A program made the translations under genes and the position numbers. From Humulus lupulus (Eukaryota; Streptophyta; Magnoliopsida; Rosales; Cannabaceae), in the NCBI RefSeq assembly GCF_963169125.1, contig NC_084797.1, positions 93,033,868 to 93,097,867 of the forward strand: a DNA stretch of 64,000 bases. Direction: 5' to 3'. Each line of letters opens with the position of its first letter. Position 1 is the first letter of the stretch. The notes under the pieces were generated by a model. It worked only from the letters and a program-made list of their open reading frames with translations, was not told the DNA's origin and searched no databases. Positions 56,430 to 64,000 of the stretch are shown here, in pieces.

Positions 56430-56715
56430 TGTTGAAACTATCAACTTATCCATGTTTTATTCTTATCCATTGAACTCTACTCTCAATGTTAACGAACTTT
56501 GAGTTGGGTTGCCATCATTGGTGATTCTATATTTTTAGGAGTTTCAGTCCCATCCCTCTAGAAGTGGAACTTACAAAATCTCTTTTAAGTTGTTTGGTGA
56601 ACGAATTCGCTAAGTTATCACTAGTTCTTAGATATGAGATCATATGATTACATCCTGAATCAATTGTTTCACATAATCATGTCTTAGACTTATGATGTGT
56701 GTCGTAAGTCGTGCC
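56430..56715 (-). pseudogene. C-terminal RNase H end of a Ty1/copia pol
   Basis: The minus strand reads DYVKQLIQD, then SDNLANSFTKQLKR, the conserved end of copia RNase H. NDGNPT follows, a common copia C-terminal tail before the polypurine tract. Stops interrupt it. The upstream part is missing where sequence at 56716 begins. It belongs to a different copy from the relic at 37.8-41.7 kb, because its LTR lies on the left of its own RNase H. Confidence 0.65.
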
Positions 56716-58269
56716 AAATTTTATTATTATTATTATTCCTTATTACAGACTAAATTATTAGTAAAGCGATAGTAAAGGTTGATCCCACCACTAAATAGAG
56801 CAAAAGAATAAGAGTTCAATAGTAAAAGAAAATCAAGAGTTCATTCTCCACCACTAAACACACTTCCAATTATTCTTTAATGATATTGTTCCCTATTTCC
56901 CATCAAATTATCAACGGTAGATAACACAAAAGTAAAATTATCTCAATCTCTATTATGCAAATCAATCAAAGGAAAAACAATATTGAATAATTCTTTTCAC
57001 TAAATAACCTAAAGGAAAAGTACCAAAGATTCAACCTAGTGAAATCATTAAATTCTATAGAGATATATTGATCTAAGCAACAAATTCCACAACGTCATTT
57101 ATTCAACTTAGGTTATGTTTTTCATCACAATTAAAGAAGAATGTGACCATTGTCTTTAATCATAAATTACCACAAACACTTAGAATCATAGACAATTAGG
57201 TAATAACAATTCTAAGATTGGATTAGAATCATATTTAAACCCTAGTGAGCACATAAATAAGATAAAAATAAGAACCATAATATTAAGCATAGAAAAACCT
57301 AAGCAATTTGATATACTGGAAATAGAAAATAATATTCATTAGTAAATAAAAAAAAGTATATTTAGGGCTTTGAAATCACCCATAACTAAAGAAAAACTTA
57401 GCTGGATATAATTAAAAATAACCACAAGAATTTCATAGAAAAAAAAAAAGAGAAAGAGATGAAGAATAATAGCATTGAAATACAAAATATCTCTCTTGAA
57501 TTCTATCTAAAATTCACTAAAATCGTGCTAATTATTTTTCAATAAGAAAAAGTAAGTCTCAAAATAGAGTCACACTTTATTTATCTAGTATTGAAATAAT
57601 TAAAAATATTTAAAATTTAAAGCTTAAATTAATAGATATTAATTTGCTTTTGATTTTTGTGAAAAATTCCCCATTAATTAAAATTTGAAAATATATTAGC
57701 ACAAAAATTGTTGCATTTTGAATTTGGTGGATTTAAGTGGAACCATGCGTATAGAAGAGATGACATGCATGTGAAAGGCACTCTCTCACCCATTGGTGTG
57801 TTTACCTCACACATGCTTGAAGTGACTGAATTTCGCGGGGACCACATAGTTTGTCCAAAGGTGATGGTGATTTCTTTAGGCACGTGTGTGCATTTCACTT
57901 GCTCATTCATTGGGCGGTGACTTCACATGCTCAAAAAGAGTGAATGTCGTGGGACCCATATGTTGAAAAGAAGAGCTCTTATCTTGATAAGTGGCAAACA
58001 TGTGGCTTCATCTAGGCTTTGGCTTAAAATTGACTTGTGCTACTTCTTGTTTTGCCATTCAACTCCATTTCTCTTAAAAAAAATATATATCACTTTTTCC
58101 AATAAAACCATATAAATCAAATTAAAAAATATATCAAAAAAATTTATGGAAATATTAATTAAAAATATATTTATTATAATTATAATAAATATACATTTTT
58201 ACTCTCAATTTTTTTAAAGCCTAAAAATCACAAAATACCAAAAACAAAATTACAATCATAAAAAATAGT
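56716..58269. other. Unclassified AT-rich sequence
   Basis: I see no coding region, LTR pair or terminal repeat here. It begins with an ATT microsatellite (56728-56750) and includes GGTTGATCCCAC near 56.78 kb, a word seen in some non-coding plant repeats. It may be an insertion that truncated the copia element. Confidence 0.3.
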
Positions 58270-58410
58270 TGTAAATGTGGAAATTTCTCCCTTATGAATT
58301 CTATTCACAAGTGAAGCTCTATACTATGAGACATCCTAAAAGCCACCCATTGTCCGCACAAGGGGATAAGGACGTCACATGATGGTGAAGGAATTGGGCT
58401 AAGAGGGCCA

Positions 58411-58775
58411 CCCTCGCTATGCGAGGGCCCTCGGCCGCTTGCCAACCCGAACGTCCCCCTCGCAATGCGAGGGTCCCCGGTTGGGCATCTGCATGCGCCC
58501 TGTTCCATCGAGCATCGGGCCTCGCCTGCATTCAAGAGAAGAAGGTTAGCCTCGCTACGCGAGACACCCTTGCTATGCGAGGGTGACACCTTGTTGTGGT
58601 GACCGTGCCCCGAGCCTCGCCACGCCTGCACTCGGGAGAAGAAGGGAAGCCTCGCTATGCGAGGGTGAGGCCTTGTTGTGGCAACCGTGCCTTGAGCCTC
58701 GCCACGCCTACACCCAGGGGGAGGAGGGGCAGCCTTGCTATGCGAGGGTGCTACCGTGTTGCGCCGCCCGTGTCT
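58411..58775. repeat. Palindromic GC-rich array in the LTR of E
   Basis: CCTCGC-TAT-GCGAGG or close variants occur at 58411, 58457, 58550, 58567, 58650 and 58732. Several are embedded in larger units of roughly 80-90 bp that also contain CTTGTTGTGG and GAGCCTCGCCACGCC. Confidence 0.85.
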
Positions 58776-59239
58776 TCAGCCTTGCTTTCATGTGACCTGC
58801 GTAGGCCAGCCTCGACTCCTAGCGCCTTGGCTTCACATGGCACCTACAGGTTGAAGCCTCCTTGGCAATGGCATGAGGAGTACTTAGAGACACTTAATGG
58901 GAATGCCAAGTTAGCATTGGGTATCAAACGGGGGTTAATGAGGACGATCGGGTACAGGACACGTGTACTGACACGGGGCGTACGGTTGCGGAGAAGACAG
59001 AGGCACGACCCTGTGGTCTGCGTCTGAAGAGTAGTGGCGGTACAGACCTGTACGAAGAGTGGTGGTACCACTTGGACACCCCCGACCATATGCTAGAGCC
59101 GACAGTACTATGTCCTAGGCCATGACTCTGACATTACCAGAGAAAACACCACTACGCCCTGAGCCACTACACTATCAGAGTACCGGCGTACGTCCTTGTC
59201 TCCTGGGACTTGTTTGTATCCGGGGCCAATAGAGCCCGT

Positions 59240-59248
59240 CTATAAATA
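59240..59248 (+). promoter_or_regulatory. TATA box in the LTR of E
   Basis: TATAAATAG lies about 190 bases before the LTR end, as in D. Confidence 0.65.
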
Positions 59249-59442
59249 GGCTCCAACCCCTCAGGCTAGGGGGTTGGAAAACTGAATGTATAAAAGAAAC
59301 TTAAGAAATATATAATCCTGATTGTTTCTTTGGTTTTCTTCTGCTGATTCAAGTTCTTCCCATCTGATTCAAAGCTTTATGTAGTATAGAGATTAAAGTT
59401 TTCTAACCATCAATCGTTGACGAGTTCTTACCGTCAACAGTT

Positions 59443-59460
59443 TGGCGTCGTTTGTGGGAA
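59443..59460 (+). promoter_or_regulatory. Primer-binding site of element E
   Basis: TGGCGTCGTTTGTGGGAA, close to the site of D. Confidence 0.6.
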
Positions 59461-59505
59461 AGTAAGCACCAAGCTACTGCCCTACCATAATTCTGGCAAG
59501 AGGAA

Positions 59506-61150
59506 ATGCCAAGACGTTCGAAACGACTCAGGGAGCCACGAGAGGTGGAGGTCCACCTTAACGGAGTCCAGCTGAAGGCCTCCATAAAGGATCCACCTCC
59601 ACCCCGGGACGTAGAGCCCCCAATGGACCCTGAGGTTCGTGAGAGTGACAGGGAAGCCTCATCACCGGCCATCCCGCCCGGTCAGAATACTCCAAGGACG
59701 ACTACCGCACCACCCGGGAATGTCAACGAGTTCCCGCCTCCCAAACCACCGCAGGTGCCGAACTCCGGCCGCAGGATCCGGGCCCCTCGACGCATAGACG
59801 TGATAAACAACCCCGGGTTCAGTCCGTGAGCTCGAGTTCTAAATCTCGTTTCTATGAAGAGGAGATTCGTGAGCTGCACCGTAAGAACCAAAGGCTGGAG
59901 ACCACCCTGGAGAACATGCAGGAGGTGCTGAATGACCTGTTGCAAAGTAAGTCGAACGTGACCCTGCCCAAGAGGAAAGAAAAAGGTCAAGAAACCACTG
60001 TCCCGGTAGACGACGGGAGGACCAGACACTCCACCAGTAACACCCCCAGGGAGAAGCCGCATGAGCATCCCAGACCATCGAGGCCACCCCAGGGGCCAAG
60101 GCAAGGGAACAATGTTGGCTCTCGCAATGACATCGAGGTCATCTCAAAGAGGACGCCCTCGGATCTACGAGAAGAGCTCAACAAGAAGAGGGCGAATAAG
60201 AGGACTACCCCTCCTACTGTCCCCCGGGACGGCAAAGGAAAGGAAGATGTCAACCCGTCCGTGTTGAGAGACTCCCTGAAGAAGAGGAGGCAAGACCTCG
60301 ATACAGAGATGAAGAGCCTGCAGAGTAAGATTGTCACCGCGTCTGGAGGGCAAATCCTTGAGGAGGAGTTCAACCATGAATCACCCTTCACCAAAGAGAT
60401 CCAAGCCATCCAACTCCCAACCAACTTCAAGGAGCCTCATATGACCCCGTATGAAGGAAGCACCGACCCCAAATACCACCTAGACGCATTCAATGACTTG
60501 ATGAAGTTGAAGGGGATAAGTAGCGGGGCTAGATGCCACTGTTTCGCAGTCACGTTGAAAGGACCCGCATACAAATGGTTTAAGAGACTTCGACCGGGAT
60601 TCGTCAGTCTTGGCAACAGTTTTCAGATGAATTTCTCCAATAGCATCATGCCGTGCGTGATTATACAATGCCGGGCACCTGCCTCGCCAATGTAAAACGG
60701 GGTGAAAATGAGAGTCTAAAAAGCTACATCCACAGGTTTAACATGGAAGCAGCCAAAGTGGGGAGCTTAACCCGCAGAGAGTTAAAAATGGCCATCACCG
60801 CCGGGGTGCTTCTAGGAAGCAAATTGTGGGATAATATGCTCAAAAGGGAAGTCACAGACCTAGATGACTTCTACGAGAGAGCACAGAAGTAGATTCGTGT
60901 AGAGGATGGCCACGCAAACTTAAAGGCGGGAAAGTGTGAGTCCCCTGCAAAGCCCCCAACTATTGAAGGGTCGAATGGTGCAAAAAAGAAGAGGGCGTAT
61001 GAAGGGTCGAGGGATGATCAACATAGAAAGCCCAAGCGGGGAAGCGACCATAGGCCAACGGCTTATACTTTCTATACGGGCCTGACGGATACAAGGGAGC
61101 ATATCTACCTCACCAACGAGGAGCGGGTTCCCTTCAAGAAGCCCCCACCA
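59506..61150 (+). pseudogene. Gag of element E, broken
   Basis: ATG 59506 opens MPRRSKRLREPREVEVHLNG. A one-base loss near 59.77 kb moves the frame to 59826-60640, which holds the helical segment (HRKNQRLETTLENMQ) and the capsid region (MTPYEGSTDPKYHLDAFNDL, KGPAYKWFKRL). A second shift lies near 60.6 kb, in nearly the same place as the one in D. ORF 60653-60892 ends at TAG 60890. The same frame then continues toward 61150 and on into the next feature. Confidence 0.85.
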
Positions 61151-64000
61151 ATGAGGAAGGATTGGTCCCAGAGGGATCCCAATAGATACTGTCAGTACCA
61201 CAAGGATATTGTTCACACCACAACAGAGTGTATTCATTTGAAAGAAAAAATTGAGGAGCTCATCCGCAGGGGGCACCTAGGCCGATATGTCAGGAAAGAA
61301 AGGCCAAAGTCGGAGGATGAACCAGTGATATCTAAGACGCAAAGAGAAGCTCCAGAGATCCAGGGAGAAGTGAGAACTATTTTCGGAGGTTCGGGGTTTG
61401 GGGGAGACTCCCGGAAAGGACGAGATAGGTACGCTAGAGAAGCTAGGCGAAGTCCACCACCCTGCGTCATGAGTTTGGAACAACGACCCCCGAAAAGCTT
61501 CAAGGGAGAAAATGACTCGATCACTTTCACTGAGGAGGACGCGCGGGGGGTACACTTCCCCCACAATGATCCGCTGGTGTTGACAGTTCAGTTGGCAAAT
61601 ATGCGCGTCCATCAAGTCCTAGTGGACAACGGGAGCTCAGTGGACATCATATATCGCCCTGCCTTGGAAAAGATGGGACTGGGCATTCGTCATCTGAAGC
61701 CCTGCCAATCATCCCTATACGGATTCACGGGGGATCAATGCAACCCCTAGGAATGATCGAATTGACACTCACCATGGGCGAGCAACCCCGGCAAACTACG
61801 GTCATGGCTAACTTTGTCGTAGTAGATTGTGCATCAGCTTTCAATGCGGTATTGGGGAGACCATCCCTAAGAGAATTGAAAGCCATAACTTCAATATATC
61901 ACTTGTTTGTCAAGTTCCCAACTCCAAGAGGGGTCGCTAGTATGAAGGGAGAACAGAAAGAGGCAAGGGAGTGCTACAACACCTCACTTCGTGCGCCTGT
62001 GAAACCGCGGGAACCAATGGCTATGGTGGTACATGAGGAGCTACGTGTGCCCGCGGGGGGTCCGCAGGAGCTAGACCCTCGTGTTGTGGATGAGTCAAGA
62101 GCAGAACCAGTGGAGGAAGTAGAGGTGGTTACAGTGACGGAGGAACCGTTAAGAAAATTGAAGATAGGGAGAAGCCTGCAAAGTGACGTGAATGAGGAGT
62201 TGATAAATTTTTTGAAGGATAATCTAGACGTATTCGCGTGGAGTCATGAGGATATGGTGGGTATAGACCCTGGTGTGATGTGCCACCATCTGAATATCTC
62301 CCCAGAGGCGAGGCCCGTCAGGCAGAAGAGGCGGGCGCTAGACCCAGAAAGATACGCAGCGTCAAAAGAGGAGCTTGACAAGCTGAAGGCCAACGGGTTC
62401 ATCCGTGAGTCTTTCTACCCTGTGTGGGTGTCGAACCCAGTACTCGTGCCGAAGCCAAATGGGAAATGGAGAACCTGCGTCGATTTCACGAACCTGAATA
62501 AAGCTTGTCCTAAGGACAGCTTCCCACTTCCAAGAATAGATCAACTAGTAGATGCGACGGCAGGACATGAATTACTGAGTTTCATGGACGCCTACTCAGG
62601 ATACAACCAGATCCCAATGAACCCATCAGATGAAGAGCACACGTCATTCATTACAGACAAAGGGCTCTATTGTTACAAGGTGATGCCCTTCGGGCTGAAG
62701 AACGCGGGTGCCACTTATCAGAGGTTGGTGAATAAAATGTTCGCTAACCAGATAGGGAGGAATATGGAGGTGTATGTGGATGATATGTTAGTGAAGACCA
62801 AGGAATCAACAGAGCTCAACAAGGACCTTGGTGAGATGTTCGACACACTTAGGAAATACCGAATGAAGTTGAATCCCGTCAAGTGCACCTTCGGTGTATC
62901 CTCAAGAAAATTCTTGGGCTTCATGGTCAATTCCAGAGGCATCGAAGCCAATCCTGATAAGATAAAGGCACTGATAGAGATGAGCCCGCCAAAGAACAAG
63001 AAGGAAGTGAAGTGCCTAACAGGAAGGGTGGCGGCCCTTAATAGATTTATCTCAAGGTCCACCGATAAGTGCCTCCCCTTCTTTGACATCCTCAAAGGGA
63101 GCAAAAAGTTCTCTTGGGATGAAAAATGAGAGGAAGCATTTGTCAAGCTGAAGGAGCACTTGGGGAAGCCACCCCTGTTGGCAAAACCTGAGAAAGGCGA
63201 GAAGCTGTACCTATACTTGGCAGTGTCTGAGCATGCCATCAGCGCAGCCTTGGTTAAAGGAGAGAAGAAGCAGCAACAACCCGTGTATTATATCAACAAG
63301 TGTTTGGTGGACGCGGAGAACCGATATCCGGAGATCAAAAAATTGGCCTATGCGTTAGTGGTGGCTTCGAGGAAGTTAAGGCCTTACTTCCATGCACACA
63401 CAATTGAAGTCCTGGCGGATAGTCCTTTGAGGCAGGCCTTACATAAACCTGAGATCTCAGGGAGGCTGATGAAATGGTCGATCGAGTTGAGTCAATTTGA
63501 CATTGTGTATACCCCAAGAGCTTCCATCAATGGGCAGGTGCTGGCAGACTTTATAGTAGAGCTCACCCATCAGCCGAATGGAGGAAGGAGTGAAGAAGAG
63601 GAACAACCTGTTATAGAGGAAGAGCGAGGGGGTTTAGAGGAATGGAGTTTGCATGTTGATGGGGCGTCTAATGAAGGAGGATCCAGAGCGGGCATCATGA
63701 TGACCGGGCCCGAGGGACACAGAATGTATTGCGCGATCCGGTTCGGGTTTGAGGCCTCCAATAACGAGGCCGAGTACGAGGCGCTCCTGGCGGGCCTGCG
63801 TTTAGCCCAGGAGCTGAGAGTGACGCACCTTCGTATCTTCAGTGACTCTCAATTGGTAGAGTACCAAGTAAAGGGGGAATACCAGGCGAGGGGACCCAAG
63901 ATGGCAGCCTACTTGGAGAGGGTGAAGGGCTATCTAGGACGGTTGGTGGCATATAACATAGAGCAAATCCCCAGAGAAAAGAATACCCATGCAGATGCAC
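61151..64000 (+). pseudogene. Late gag, protease and pol of element E, running off the window
   Basis: The Tat motif YCQYHKDIVHTTTECIHLK is near 61.2 kb, and protease has VLVDNGSSVDIIY near 61.62 kb. A one-base loss in a G run near 61.73 kb shifts the frame. RT is then open for 463 codons (61738-63129) with FMDAYSGYNQI and an intact YVDD near 62.78 kb. TGA 63127 is the only later stop. RNase H (63.2-63.5 kb) and archaeal-like RNase H (HVDGASNEGG, NNEAEYEAL, FSDSQLVE) are open to the last base, where NTHADA marks the final catalytic Asp. Integrase and the antisense region would lie beyond the window. This is the best preserved RT-RNase H in the window. Confidence 0.88.

Larger units (their letters stand above)
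58270..59439 (+). repeat. 5' LTR of element E (Tat-type), start tentative
   Basis: The end CCGTCAACA at 59439 is firm, because a PBS follows and it matches the LTR end of D. The start at TGTAAATG is the best guess from base composition. The partner LTR is outside the window. It contains a palindromic GC-rich array (58411-58775) and a TATA box at 59240. Confidence 0.6.

Noticed and set aside
57674..57920. Overlapping short ORFs on both strands as a host gene
   Set aside because: They have fewer than 80 codons, no domain, no splice-supported extension and no codon bias. They are probably chance.
58596..59027. 143-codon ORF in the LTR of E
   Set aside because: It arises from the hairpin array and has no domain or relative.

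Overview
This window looks like repeat-rich chromatin from a plant, most likely a eudicot. I found no host gene I can defend. Almost every base belongs to LTR retrotransposons, whole, solo or broken, inserted into one another. The evidence is direct: LTR pairs, 5-bp target-site duplications (TSDs), primer-binding sites, polypurine tracts, and gag-pol protein motifs of two Ty3/gypsy lineages (Tekay/Del-type chromoviruses and Tat-type elements with a second, archaeal-like RNase H) plus Ty1/copia relics. A close species assignment is not possible by eye.

Layout. 1-3237 and 15605-17007 hold a minus-strand Tekay-type element (B): gag, protease and the start of RT at the left edge, and one long LTR. 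Its LTR is split by a complete plus-strand Tat element (A, 3238-15599, TSD AATGC, 776-bp LTRs differing at 8 sites). B itself lies inside a plus-strand Tekay-type relic (C, 17008-20919: RNase H, integrase, chromodomain, 3' LTR). 21026-22990 is a solo LTR (TSD ATTAT). 22999-37757 is a copia-type LTR split by a second Tat element (D, 23947-37112), whose 3' LTR contains a 468-bp hAT-type element (TSD CCATGTAC). 37.8-41.7 kb is a minus-strand copia pol relic split by a Tekay-type solo LTR (38289-40589, TSD CCATC). 42737-44296 is another solo LTR (TSD TTAGG). 44974-54698 is a complete but dead Tekay-type element (G). 55.7-56.7 kb is the 3' end of another minus-strand copia element. 56.7-58.3 kb is unclassified. 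From about 58.3 kb to the end runs a third Tat element (E), cut off in its archaeal-like RNase H.

How the parts work together. A has an unbroken gag-protease frame (961 codons). Its pol keeps every catalytic motif I looked for but carries six in-frame stops and one frameshift. Downstream of pol, A has a 121-bp tandem array with a palindrome in each unit, then a gene on the opposite strand. That antisense gene is the most interesting item here. It reads as four exons with three short GT-AG introns (90, 103, 87 nt), and the exons sum to 2337 nt, an exact multiple of three, with a single internal stop. It has an N-terminal block resembling the 'putative gypsy type transposon' (Transposase_28) family and a C-terminal coiled coil. 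D carries a diverged homologue in the same place with the first intron at the same position, phase and length, and both copies have a TATA-like box on the antisense strand upstream. Antisense ORFs in Tat elements are known in the literature; the conserved splicing, antisense promoter and, in D, a tRNA-like sequence just downstream of that TATA box are what I would look at again.
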